36,265 nucleotides of DNA from Phycisphaerae bacterium (lineage in GTDB: Bacteria; Planctomycetota; Phycisphaerae; UBA1845). The DNA lies in contig JAJDDV010000185.1 in the NCBI GenBank assembly GCA_029260135.1, forward strand, positions 1 through 36,265. Direction: 5' to 3'. The position numbers and the translations under genes were made by a program. Shown here piece after piece: positions 15,754-23,437 of this stretch. Positions within the stretch are counted from its first letter, which is position 1; the number at the start of each line of letters is the position of its first letter. Under the pieces are notes generated by a model. It saw only the letters and a list, made by a program, of their open reading frames with translations, did no database searches and was not told where the DNA came from.

Positions 15754-17361
15754 TCAAAAGGGTGTGCAACCTTCGCGCCCGTCACTCGAGGCGAGCTCCC
15801 CCTCGCGGTACGTACGCGTGACCTCCACATGCCGTCCTCCATCGACGAAGATCGGAACCCGCCAAGCCGGGACGTTCGGCGATACTTCATCGGATGGCAG
15901 CCGCGACTGACAGACGATGGTCTGGCACGGAAGGCGGCAATGAACCTCGTCGCGAATACGAATCGACGTCTCGCCGAACGTAATCTCGCGCCGAAACCGA
16001 TCATGCGACAGTCTCTGCGATGATGGCCGCAGCCGACCGCACCCGGCTCGCCGGAGGAAGCCGCTGACGGTGACCGACCCCTCACCCTCCTCGACCCGGC
16101 AACCTCCAGCCCCGTTCCCACTCGTCAACATCCGATGCGGAAAGAGGACCGTCACACCGGGATCGTCGAGATCGACGGTGCCGTTGTGCCAAGTGACGTG
16201 CACGGACCCACCCGTACGCGTATTAACGACCGCGAAGTAGCGTTCCGTCGCAAAGACCGACCATCCGGCGTTCCCAAACCGCTTGTGACAACTGCCTGTC
16301 AGAACCGGCACGCGGAGGGCATCGAGTCCGTCTCTCGCGCAAGTCGCGGCCAGGCAAAGACTTACATCGAATTGAGGGGTGTGGCCTGCACCCCTACGCG
16401 CCAACAGCGTCAAGCCTCTGACATCAATGGACGACCCCGACAACACCTCGACCCCATACATCCCCATCGAGATCACGCCGGAGGGGTTGAAGCATCCGCC
16501 GAGACGGCCGTCGGGGCGAACAAAGTGCGAGAGAAACGTGAGCGATCGTTCGAGAGGTGCTTCGAGTTCGGGCCACTCATTCTGACAGTGCGTGCGCGCC
16601 AAGGCGTCAACGGTGAGGGACAGCAGTGCGAGGTCGGGGCCGCCGCATTCGGGGAACCAGCCCTCATCGTTTTGTCGCTTCAACAGTCGAGCGAGATATG
16701 CGCGGGCTTGCTGACGTAGCGCGTGGTCGCCGGCCAGGACCGCTCCGTCCGCCAGCGCGCAGATTCGTGCGCTTTCCAGCCAGGGTGTGAGCGGTCTTCG
16801 CCGTGCGAGCCATCGCAGGTGTCGCGCGATGTCACGAAGGAGTAGTGTGGTTTGAAACCCGGTCGTCTCGCATAGGAGCAGAACGACGTTCGAGGCAATG
16901 ACGGCGTGAAGAGGGCTTCGACGCAGGGCGCCGGAGCGCGGCAGGCCGTCACTGCGAAGTTCGATTTGCCAGCGGAGCAGAGAGACCCGGACGAGTTCGC
17001 GCAGAACGGCAACGTCAGGCCTATCGGGATCAAGCTCGCATACGATGGCGAGTGCCAACGCGGCTTCCATTCGTCGATGCAGCGCTTCGACATCATCATT
17101 CGATCGCAACTGAGCCGAAGTGGAATCGATCAGCCAGGGCGCCGGGCCTGCGGCGCGGGCCCACTCCGGAACGCGCGAGCGCATTTGTTCGAGATAGACC
17201 GAGGCGTCGGCGTCCGTGCCCCGCGACGCTTCCGCGTCGTTCGCACGCGAAGAATTGGATTCGATGAGTGAGGGGGCGTCTTCAATCGCGACCGTTGCAC
17301 CGGGTGCGTCGGGTCGGTGCTGTTCATTGCGGTGTCGTGTCGAGATGTCGACTGGAGCCAC
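15754..17361 (-). CDS. Unknown protein with helical-toroid-like and beta-rich halves
   Basis: I do not recognise a named family. The start is a GTG at 17361, with GGGAG about ten bases upstream. The 535-residue product has no signal peptide. Residues 1-70 are polar and probably disordered. Residues about 90-330 are regular helices with QNDEGWFPECGGPDLALL and RPDGRLGGCFNPSGVISMG, the sort of turn motifs seen in alpha/alpha toroids of polysaccharide lyases and related enzymes. Residues about 350-535 alternate hydrophobically like a beta sandwich (GWSVFATERYFAVVNTR, ITFGETSIRIRDEVHC). A carbohydrate-active or carbohydrate-binding role is possible but unproven, and no catalytic residues can be assigned. 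The C-to-G switch in plus-strand composition occurs inside this gene. Confidence 0.75.
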   Translation of the reverse strand: MAPVDISTRHRNEQHRPDAPGATVAIEDAPSLIESNSSRANDAEASRGTDADASVYLEQMRSRVPEWARAAGPAPWLIDSTSAQLRSNDDVEALHRRMEAALALAIVCELDPDRPDVAVLRELVRVSLLRWQIELRSDGLPRSGALRRSPLHAVIASNVVLLLCETTGFQTTLLLRDIARHLRWLARRRPLTPWLESARICALADGAVLAGDHALRQQARAYLARLLKRQNDEGWFPECGGPDLALLSLTVDALARTHCQNEWPELEAPLERSLTFLSHFVRPDGRLGGCFNPSGVISMGMYGVEVLSGSSIDVRGLTLLARRGAGHTPQFDVSLCLAATCARDGLDALRVPVLTGSCHKRFGNAGWSVFATERYFAVVNTRTGGSVHVTWHNGTVDLDDPGVTVLFPHRMLTSGNGAGGCRVEEGEGSVTVSGFLRRAGCGRLRPSSQRLSHDRFRREITFGETSIRIRDEVHCRLPCQTIVCQSRLPSDEVSPNVPAWRVPIFVDGGRHVEVTRTYREGELASSDGREGCTPF

Positions 17362-17536
17362 GTTCTTTCACTCCCAATGGTTGGTGCGATCATGCATCGC
17401 GTGTTTATCGACCGTCCGGGAGTGGAGGTGTCGTCGGGATAAACGCAAATGTGGCTGAAAGCGACGCGCGGACTGATCGGACTGGCATGGACGACCTGGG
17501 CGTCAGGTAGCGAGCGGAGCGGCGCACAATACCGGG
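17362..17536. other. Intergenic region at the base-composition switch; replication-origin candidate
   Basis: 175 bases between yidD and the toroid-like gene. GTTTATC (17403-17409) and GATAAAC (17438-17444) form an inverted repeat. Within it, TTATCGACC (17405-17413, plus) and TTATCCCGA (17434-17442, minus) each match seven of nine bases of the DnaA box TTATCCACA. The plus strand is C-rich to the left and G-rich to the right of this general area. No strongly A+T-rich unwinding stretch is obvious, and dnaA is not in the window. Confidence 0.3.
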
Positions 17537-17785
17537 CTACCTGTCAGTACGTGCTGGGACCGGATCGATACCGCCGGGGGTGAAGGGGTGGCAGCGACAG
17601 ACGCGCGAGACGCCCAGCGCCGTGCCACGCAGAGCACCGTGGGTCTGTACGGCCTCGATGGCGTATTCACTGCAGGTGGGGTGGAACTTGCACGAGCCCA
17701 ACAGAAACGGTCGCAGCAGACCCTGATAGCAGCGAATGGCGGCCACAATGAAGCATACAGCAAGACGCCGAAGCTTTACGAACAT
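17537..17785 (-). CDS. yidD: Membrane protein insertion efficiency factor YidD
   Basis: A small membrane-associated protein that helps YidC-dependent insertion of inner-membrane proteins. The 82-residue product shows the family core: IRCYQGLLRPFLLGSCKFHP, TCSEYAIEAVQTHGALRG, and RCHPFTPGGIDPVP, with the conserved cysteines. ATG 17785 is preferred to an in-frame TTG at 17821, because the longer form would overlap the upstream gene and the family usually starts close to this point. It lies ten bases after the stop of the acidic membrane protein gene. In many bacteria yidD sits in the rpmH-rnpA-yidD-yidC block near the origin; rpmH, rnpA and yidC are not adjacent here. Confidence 0.93.
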   Translation of the reverse strand: MFVKLRRLAVCFIVAAIRCYQGLLRPFLLGSCKFHPTCSEYAIEAVQTHGALRGTALGVSRVCRCHPFTPGGIDPVPARTDR

Positions 17786-17795
17786 CGCCCGAAGG

Positions 17796-18482
17796 CTACC
17801 ACAGCGAGAGCGTGAAGACAATCACGGCGGTGGAGAGGGTGGCCAGTGCCAAGATGCCGAGTGCCTTTCGGATGGGCTGACCGAGTCCTTGGATCGGCCG
17901 ATCGAATAGCTCCAGAAGCGCGACGATCGGTTCGCCGACTTTCAATCCAACCTTTGACAGGATCTTGATGGCGACCAGCGGAACCAAGATCCGCACCTTT
18001 GGGGCTTTGGGTTCGCTCGTGTCGTCAGCTTGCGGTGCGGTGAGGGGTGCTTCGTCGAGGCTGACGGCGTCGCCGGTCTCACCTGTTTGGATGGATTCCT
18101 CTGTCTTCGGCGTTCCGACGACGCCGAGCATTCCGGTTCCGACCAAGCCCGGGCGATCGGGAGAGTAGGCCTTGGGCTGGGCACCTGGGGCGGCGGGAGA
18201 TCCAGTCGCTGGACCGGCGGTCGTCGGTTCCCCGAGGGTCTGGGCCGCCTCGGTCGCGGCGTTCAACTGCGCCGTGTCTTCGGGGGCTGTGTTTGAGTCT
18301 CTTGCGTTCTCAGGATCGGCGGGGGATTCGCGTGCCTGCTCGGGGTCATCCGGCGTGCCGATTTCCTCGGAGAGGGATTCGACAAGGGCCGACGCTTCCG
18401 AAAGGACGTCGTCGAGTTCCTCCTCGAGGTTGTCCTCCGGGTTTGGATCGCCTGAAGGATCTTGAGGTTGTTCTTCGGTCAT
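17796..18482 (-). CDS. Acidic low-complexity protein with C-terminal membrane anchor
   Basis: Not recognised. The 228-residue product has about 150 residues rich in Glu, Asp, Ala, Pro and Thr (for example NPEDNLEEELDDVLSEAS), which are probably disordered, then a conserved-looking segment VRILVPLVAIKILSKVGLKV and a C-terminal hydrophobic stretch (about 209-228, ALGILALATLSTAVIVFTL). The tail-anchored layout suggests the acidic part faces the cytoplasm. It is transcribed into yidD with a ten-base gap, so the two are probably co-expressed. The ribosome site before ATG 18482 is weak. Divergent from rsmE. Confidence 0.75.
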   Translation of the reverse strand: MTEEQPQDPSGDPNPEDNLEEELDDVLSEASALVESLSEEIGTPDDPEQARESPADPENARDSNTAPEDTAQLNAATEAAQTLGEPTTAGPATGSPAAPGAQPKAYSPDRPGLVGTGMLGVVGTPKTEESIQTGETGDAVSLDEAPLTAPQADDTSEPKAPKVRILVPLVAIKILSKVGLKVGEPIVALLELFDRPIQGLGQPIRKALGILALATLSTAVIVFTLSLW

Positions 18483-18552
18483 CGCTCGCCCGTCCGCTTA
18501 CGTGGAACCGGAATCCACCTCCCTTATCGGTCTTGTGGAGGCGGGGGTGAAG

Positions 18553-18580
18553 TTGCCCCGCCGGCGTGAAGCCCGATAAT
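18553..18580 (+). promoter_or_regulatory. Sigma-70-type promoter for rsmE, implying a leaderless transcript
   Basis: TTGCCC (18553-18558), 16-base spacer, GATAAT (18575-18580). A start about seven bases downstream would fall at or next to the A of the rsmE ATG (18588). No ribosome site lies between the -10 box and the ATG. Confidence 0.5.
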
Positions 18581-18587
18581 CGCTTTC

Positions 18588-19364
18588 ATGCGTTGTGCCA
18601 GGCTGTTCTGCCCCAATCTCGACGAGGGTACCGTTGAATTGCCGCCGGAAGAGGCGCGCCATGCGGTTGGGTCGCTTCGCCTCAAGGGCGGTGCGGAGGT
18701 CGTCTTGTTCGACGGGGCGGGGGGGGAGGCGGATGGCGTTGTCGCGCGCGTCGGCCGTCATTCGGTTGCGGTTGAAGTCGGGGCGATGACGGTGCGCCCG
18801 TTCGAGCTGGCACATCGGATCACGCTCGCGGTTGCGATGGGGCGCGCCCAGCGGCAGGGATACCTGATCGAGAAGTGTACGGAACTCGGCGTCGCGGCGA
18901 TTCAACCGGTCATTGCCGAGCGTAGCGTTACCAAGCCCGGCGCGGACGCGGTGGGGAAGTGGTCTCGCCGCGCGATTGAGGCCGCGAAGCAATCGGGCCG
19001 TGCGTGGGTGCCGGTCATCTCGGTGCCATGTTCGTTTGCGGAGTCGTTGACGTATGCCTCGGATTTCGATGCGTCGTGTGTCGTTCATCCGTGCGCCGTC
19101 AGCGACGTGCCAAGAAGCGATGAGCGCGAGGACAGCGTGCGGACTGGCGCGACATCGAATCTGCCATTTAGCGCCCTTCTGGCGGAATTGCCTGATTCGC
19201 CGTCAGTGCTCGTTTGGGTTGGGCCGGAAGGCGGATGGTCGGATGAGGAATGCCGTCAGGCTGTCGACGCGGGTGCGATTGCGGCATCACTGGGGCCGAC
19301 GGTGCTCCGGACGGAGACGGCTGCGATAGCGGTTTGTGCGGCTGCGGCACTTGCGAGCGCGTAG
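18588..19364 (+). CDS. rsmE: 16S rRNA (uracil-1498-N3)-methyltransferase RsmE
   Basis: Methylates U1498 of 16S rRNA in the ribosome decoding region, using S-adenosylmethionine. The 258-residue protein starts MRCARLF, has the N-terminal PUA-like part (ARHAVGSLRLKGG, VVLFDGAG) and the SPOUT knot: IEKCTELGVAAIQPV, AIEAAKQSGRAWVP, VWVGPEGGWSDEE and SLGPTVLRTETAAI. These last two form the cofactor-binding knot and are strongly diagnostic. Length is normal. It is transcribed away from the acidic membrane protein gene and converges with the DinB-fold gene. Confidence 0.95.
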   Translation: MRCARLFCPNLDEGTVELPPEEARHAVGSLRLKGGAEVVLFDGAGGEADGVVARVGRHSVAVEVGAMTVRPFELAHRITLAVAMGRAQRQGYLIEKCTELGVAAIQPVIAERSVTKPGADAVGKWSRRAIEAAKQSGRAWVPVISVPCSFAESLTYASDFDASCVVHPCAVSDVPRSDEREDSVRTGATSNLPFSALLAELPDSPSVLVWVGPEGGWSDEECRQAVDAGAIAASLGPTVLRTETAAIAVCAAAALASA

Positions 19365-19416
19365 CGAAAACGCAAACAAGTCGGCGAGGATGTTACCGCA
19401 GTACACGCGCCAGGGC

Positions 19417-19911
19417 TTAGATGATCATCGTGGTGGCCGGCAGGCCCATGGCCTTGCGCCATACGGCCAGTTGTCCGAGGTGGGCGGCGGTGTGGCCAAT
19501 GAGAATGTGCAACAACGCGTCACCCAATGTTGGTAGAGTGGTGCGCAACTCTTCATCCGGCAGCGGGGCGCAGAGCGCATCATCGTCCATGGTGTTGAGT
19601 CGATCTCGGATGCGCCGGTGGCCGTCGTCGAGAAGCTCGAGCAGATCCTGCTTGGGGGGGTATGCTTGCGCGACGGTCTCGGGCCTGCTCCCGGTGCCGT
19701 ACGTGTCTCCCCAAGTGTTGGGCAGTCGGGTGGGAAGCCCCACCTCCTGGCCGACCGCGTCGAAGCTATGTGCGAGGTGGCCGATCGTCCAGGCGGGATG
19801 ATTCGGCACGCCGGTCGGTTGCTGCGTCATCTGACCGCCGGACAGATCAGCGGTCAGGTCGTGCAGGGTCTGAACGTGCAGCGCGAGGCTGTTGAGAATC
19901 TGGTCCTTCAT
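19417..19911 (-). CDS. DinB/YfiT-like metalloprotein fold
   Basis: ATG 19911 is chosen because AAGGAGG lies four bases upstream; a longer frame to 20016 has no support. The 164-residue product fits the four-helix DinB fold: an N-terminal helix (LNSLALHVQTLHDLTADL), WTIGHLAHSFDAVGQEV with His45 and His48, and HTAAHLGQLAVWRKAMGL with His140 and His144. These histidines are the usual metal ligands. Characterised relatives include thiol transferases and damage-inducible proteins; this member's reaction cannot be told from sequence. It converges with rsmE over a 52-base gap and appears to be a single-gene unit. Confidence 0.85.
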   Translation of the reverse strand: MKDQILNSLALHVQTLHDLTADLSGGQMTQQPTGVPNHPAWTIGHLAHSFDAVGQEVGLPTRLPNTWGDTYGTGSRPETVAQAYPPKQDLLELLDDGHRRIRDRLNTMDDDALCAPLPDEELRTTLPTLGDALLHILIGHTAAHLGQLAVWRKAMGLPATTMII

Positions 19912-20430
19912 CGGGCCTCCTTGCGACTCTACCGCTGCAGTACTACCACGCGTGACTGATCCTCCGTCCACCGAACAGCTGCGGTGCGGGGCGACCTCTC
20001 GATCGGCATTTCGCATCTGTCATCAACGACGTCGTCATCGTACCGAGACCTTCGTTGAAAGCCCAAGGGGTCAGAAAGATCGTCCGGAGCAACGCCGCTC
20101 GATAGGTTGGAAAAGACTTCTGCAGAATCATGGTGACAGCCCTCCGGGATCGTCGACACTCCCCAAACGACACTTCCAAGACGGCCCTTGTCAGGAATTC
20201 ATGATAGCGTCGAGCCCTGATAGACTCAACGTTTTTCTGCAGTCCTTCCGGGTGTATTGTGCTATTGCTCGGCGTCAGCCGGTTTCTGCCGGTGGTCCGA
20301 GGGCACGGAGCGCTGATCCGTCGTGGTGCGGAATTGGGACGCACGGGCGCTGGTTTCCGATTGCCGATCGGCGGCTGGGGGTCCATAATCGGTCTATTGA
20401 CGATCATCGGGTCCCAAGGGAGTGCGTGAC
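19912..20430. other. 519-bp spacer between divergent genes; no gene seen
   Basis: Open frames here lack ribosome sites, membrane segments or recognisable motifs. The right end carries a promoter-like pair at 20361-20389. No repeat matching the other intergenic elements was found. It is the largest spacer in the window that is not filled with repeats. Confidence 0.5.
20361..20389 (+). promoter_or_regulatory. Promoter candidate for the AsnB-like / radical SAM / HAD module
   Basis: TTGCCG (20361-20366), 17-base spacer, CATAAT (20384-20389). It would give a leader of about 35 bases that includes the AAGGGAG ribosome site at 20416-20422. Confidence 0.45.
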
Positions 20431-21774
20431 ATGCATACGAATCAGCCGGTCCACGAGTTGGTCGATCTGACGGATCCGACGTTCAACGTTCTGCTGAACG
20501 TGTCGGAGGAGGAGGCGCGCGAGCGCGTTGCGTCCGGTGAGGCGGGGCGGGTTCGCGAGATCGACGGACATTTCGCCATTGTTGCTCGTGGAACCGGTGT
20601 CGAGTCGTCGCGGATTCGGTTGGCACGATCGCTTTCGGTTCCGATGCGGTACTTCGTTGTGAAGCGCGTTGCAGGTCCGGCGCTGGTCGTTGCGCATCGC
20701 ATCGATGCGATTCAGGCGTGGCTGGCGAGCGAAGGGCTGGAGGATCAGTTTCATCCCAGCTACACGCGCATGGTTCCCGCGCATTACGTGACGGAGATTG
20801 CGCTGGTGGGTTGTCCCGATCCGAACCCGACGTACAGGAGGTACTTCGCGCCCCAGCGGGAGCGGCTTGGAACGGATCCGGTCGAGATCGGTAGCGCGTA
20901 CCTTGGCGCACTCGCGGCTGAGACGACCAAGTGGTTGAATCGGATTCCAGGCGATGCTCCGATCGGCGTCTGCTTTTCGGGCGGGATTGATAGCGGGGCG
21001 GTTTTTCTCGTTACCTATCACGCCATGCTGGCGAAGGGGATGAATCCGAGTCGGCTCAAGGCGTTTACACTGAGTGTGGACGGCGGCGGGGCTGACGTCG
21101 ATCAGGCGAGGCGGTTTCTCACCGCGATGGACCTGGGTCTGTTCCTTGAGGTGATCGATGTGCCCGAGGCGTGGGTCGATTACCGCGATGCGATTCGCGT
21201 GATGGAGGACTACAAGCCGCTGGATGTTCAGGCTGGGGCGATGATGTCGGCGCTATGTCGAGGGATTCGCGAGCGGTATCCGGAATGGAAGCATCTGATC
21301 GACGGGGACGGTGGGGACGAAAACCTCAAAGACTATCCGATCGAAGAGAATCCGGAGCTGACGATTCGTAGCGTGCTCAACAATCGGATGCTCTATCACG
21401 AGGGGTGGGGTGTCGATTCGATCAAACACTCGCTGGTCTATAGCGGTGGTCTGAGTCGCGGGTGTACGCGCTGCTTCGCGCCGGCGGCAGCGAGGGGATT
21501 CGAGTGTTTCAGCCCGTTCACGTTGCCAAACGTGGTCGAGGTGGCCGAGGGCATTCCATTTATTGCACTGACCGATTGGTCGCACGATCGTCTGTATCAA
21601 CTCAAGGGCGAGGTTGTCTCGCGTGGGGTCGAGGCGGTGACGGGACTGAGCATGCCGGTCTTCGAGAAGCGGCGTTTTCAGCATGGTGCGGTGGCTGAGG
21701 ATCGGTTTGTGGATCGGTTTCCGGCGTCGCCGCAGGCCTATCGGCGCTCGTTTGAGGCGTTGTTTCAGGCGTGA
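20431..21774 (+). CDS. Asparagine-synthase-like ATP-dependent ligase with degenerate glutaminase half
   Basis: ATG 20431 follows AAGGGAG (20416-20422) by eight bases. The C-terminal half (about 150-447) is an asparagine-synthetase-type ATP pyrophosphatase domain: PP-loop SGGIDS (183-188), LSVDGGGADVDQA, and DGDGGDE (291-297) where AsnB has SGEGSDE, with a late Lys in FEKRRFQHG. Such domains adenylate a carboxylate and then attach an amine. The N-terminal ~145 residues retain traces of the AsnB glutaminase fold (EIDGHFAIVAR, VVAHRIDAIQAWLAS, MVPAHYV) but lack the N-terminal catalytic Cys and the first part of the domain, so the nitrogen source is probably not glutamine. Beta-lactam synthetase is a precedent for such loss. 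A Cys-rich stretch (SRGCTRCFAP) is unusual. First gene of a three-gene unit; the product is unknown. Confidence 0.82.
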   Translation: MHTNQPVHELVDLTDPTFNVLLNVSEEEARERVASGEAGRVREIDGHFAIVARGTGVESSRIRLARSLSVPMRYFVVKRVAGPALVVAHRIDAIQAWLASEGLEDQFHPSYTRMVPAHYVTEIALVGCPDPNPTYRRYFAPQRERLGTDPVEIGSAYLGALAAETTKWLNRIPGDAPIGVCFSGGIDSGAVFLVTYHAMLAKGMNPSRLKAFTLSVDGGGADVDQARRFLTAMDLGLFLEVIDVPEAWVDYRDAIRVMEDYKPLDVQAGAMMSALCRGIRERYPEWKHLIDGDGGDENLKDYPIEENPELTIRSVLNNRMLYHEGWGVDSIKHSLVYSGGLSRGCTRCFAPAAARGFECFSPFTLPNVVEVAEGIPFIALTDWSHDRLYQLKGEVVSRGVEAVTGLSMPVFEKRRFQHGAVAEDRFVDRFPASPQAYRRSFEALFQA

Positions 21775-21819
21775 TGCGTTGGGTATTGGTGGCGGTATGT
21801 TCATAGGATCGGGTCAGCG

Positions 21820-22824
21820 GTGCACGAGTCTGCGAGTCATCGGGGTGTGTCGGTTGAGCATGGCGGCGGTACGGTTGGAGGCGGCGGCGCTGCGCTTGGC
21901 GGGATCGATGATCGGTGGATCGTCGATCGGCGCGGCGCGCGGAATTCGGTGGATGTGCGTCGGCCGTACGCGTTCTTCGTTGAGCCCGAGCGCAGCGCGG
22001 CGGGGCGGGTCGAGGATGTCGCGACGATCTTCACGAGCAACAAGGAGTGCGGCTTTAGATGCCTGATGTGCGATCTGTGGAAGAACACGACGGTGAGTCG
22101 TACGCCTGCGGGTGCCGTGGCTGAGCAGGTCGAGTGGGCCCTGGGGCAGTTGCCTGAAACGCCGCACGTAAAGCTTTATAACGCGGGGAGCTTCTTCGAT
22201 GAGCAGTCGATTCCTGTGGTGGATCGACATCGCATGGTGGAGTTGGTTGGCGATCGTCGAACGGTTATCGTCGAGTGCCATCCGAAGCTGATCGACAGGC
22301 GGTGTCAGGATTTCGCGGGATCGATGAGGGCGGATCTCGAGGTTGCGATGGGTTTGGAGACGGTCGATCCGGAGGTGTTGCCGCGTTTGAACAAGGGCAT
22401 GACGCTGGACGATTTTGCGCGGGCGACCGATTTCCTGGTGGATCATGGCGTGAGGGTCCGCGCGTTCATTCTGCTTCGGACGCCGTATCAAAGCGAGGAG
22501 GAAGGTGTGGATTGGGCGCGGCGTTCGATCGACTTTGCGTTTTCGATCGGCGTGGAGTGTTGTGCGGTGATACCGACGCGTGCGGGCAACGGCGCGATGG
22601 AGGAACTCCGGCGCCGGGGCGAGTTCCATCCGCCGTCGTTGCGTTCGATGGAAGTAGTCATGGATTATGGGCTTGCTTTGGGGCGAGGGCGCGTCTTGAT
22701 GGACCTGTGGGATGTCGAGAAGTTCGCGCGGTGCTCGCAATGCCTCTCGGTCCGAACGGAGCGGCTTCGTGCGATGAATCTTTCGCAGGAGATCTTGCCG
22801 CGCGTACCATGCGATTGTGAGTGA
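21820..22824 (+). CDS. Radical SAM enzyme resembling archaeosine synthase subunit RaSEA
   Basis: Cuts S-adenosylmethionine at a 4Fe-4S cluster to start radical chemistry. The 334-residue product has the cluster motif CGFRCLMC (Cys77, Cys81, Cys84). Later blocks, KLYNAGSFFDEQSIP, VIVECHPKLID, LEVAMGLETVDPEVL, LNKGMTLDDFARA and RVRAFILLRTPYQSEEEG, follow the pattern I recall for RaSEA, the archaeal radical SAM enzyme of tRNA archaeosine formation. RPYAFFVEPERSA before the cluster also looks conserved. Additional C-terminal cysteines (CSQC, CDC) may bind a second metal. The GTG at 21820 is uncertain: the first ~45 residues are Gly-rich and unlike the rest, and a later start such as GTG 21847 is possible. 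It starts 45 bases after the ligase gene and its stop overlaps the HAD start. Confidence 0.83.
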   Translation: MHESASHRGVSVEHGGGTVGGGGAALGGIDDRWIVDRRGARNSVDVRRPYAFFVEPERSAAGRVEDVATIFTSNKECGFRCLMCDLWKNTTVSRTPAGAVAEQVEWALGQLPETPHVKLYNAGSFFDEQSIPVVDRHRMVELVGDRRTVIVECHPKLIDRRCQDFAGSMRADLEVAMGLETVDPEVLPRLNKGMTLDDFARATDFLVDHGVRVRAFILLRTPYQSEEEGVDWARRSIDFAFSIGVECCAVIPTRAGNGAMEELRRRGEFHPPSLRSMEVVMDYGLALGRGRVLMDLWDVEKFARCSQCLSVRTERLRAMNLSQEILPRVPCDCE

Positions 22825-23414
22825 TGCGACCAATGAGACGCTGTGCGGTTATTTTTGATCTCGATGGTACGCTGACGCGGCCAAACATCGACTTCGAAGC
22901 CATTCGCGGGGAGATCGGCGTCGAGGGGCCGATCCTCGAAGCGATGGAAGCGATGGACCCGGCGGCGAGGCGACGGGCTACGGAGATTCTCTGTCGCCAT
23001 GAGCGTGAGGCCGCCGAGGTGGCGACGCTCTTTGACGGCGCACGGGAGACCGTGGAGGCGTGTCGGGCGATGGGGCACGGGGTCGCGGTGCTTACGCGGA
23101 ACGCGCGGGTGACTGCGCAACGCGTGTTGGCGCGGTTTGCGATTCGGGTGGATGCGTTGCGGACGCGTGACGATGGGGCGATCAAGCCGTCGGGCGAGCC
23201 GATCCTGTCGATCTGCGAAGCGCTTGGTGCCGATGCGGCTCGGAGCTGGATGGTGGGGGATTATTTGTTCGATCTTCAGTCCGGGAAGGCGGCGGGTTCG
23301 GGGACGGTGTTGATGGTGGGGGAGAAGGCGCTGCCGTCGTTTGCCGATCAGGCGGATCACGTCATCCGGACGCTCGCTGAGCTGCTGCCGATCGTCGACG
23401 GTGTCTGTGATTGA
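22824..23414 (+). CDS. HAD-superfamily phosphatase
   Basis: Its ATG (22824) shares the A of the radical SAM stop TGA, so the two are translationally coupled; ATG 22833 is an alternative. The 196-residue product has all four HAD motifs: DLDGT with nucleophile Asp12 and Asp14, LTRN (motif II), KPSGEP (motif III Lys) and VGDYLFD (motif IV). The helical cap between motifs I and II makes it a subclass-I enzyme, similar in layout to phosphoglycolate phosphatase. Such enzymes remove phosphate from small metabolites; its position in the module suggests a phosphorylated intermediate or product, which is inference. It ends 23 bases before the convergent FG-GAP gene. Confidence 0.88.
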   Translation: MRPMRRCAVIFDLDGTLTRPNIDFEAIRGEIGVEGPILEAMEAMDPAARRRATEILCRHEREAAEVATLFDGARETVEACRAMGHGVAVLTRNARVTAQRVLARFAIRVDALRTRDDGAIKPSGEPILSICEALGADAARSWMVGDYLFDLQSGKAAGSGTVLMVGEKALPSFADQADHVIRTLAELLPIVDGVCD

Positions 23415-23437
23415 ATGACGGCGCTTCCTTGCTGTCA

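Noticed and set aside
17503..17763. Second small gene overlapping yidD on the same strand
   Set aside because: It is the shifted frame of yidD; all conserved residues are in the yidD frame.
19943..20407. Minus-strand frame of 154 codons in the large spacer
   Set aside because: No ribosome site, Arg/Pro-rich composition, no hydrophobic core pattern, and it overlaps the promoter of the AsnB-like gene.
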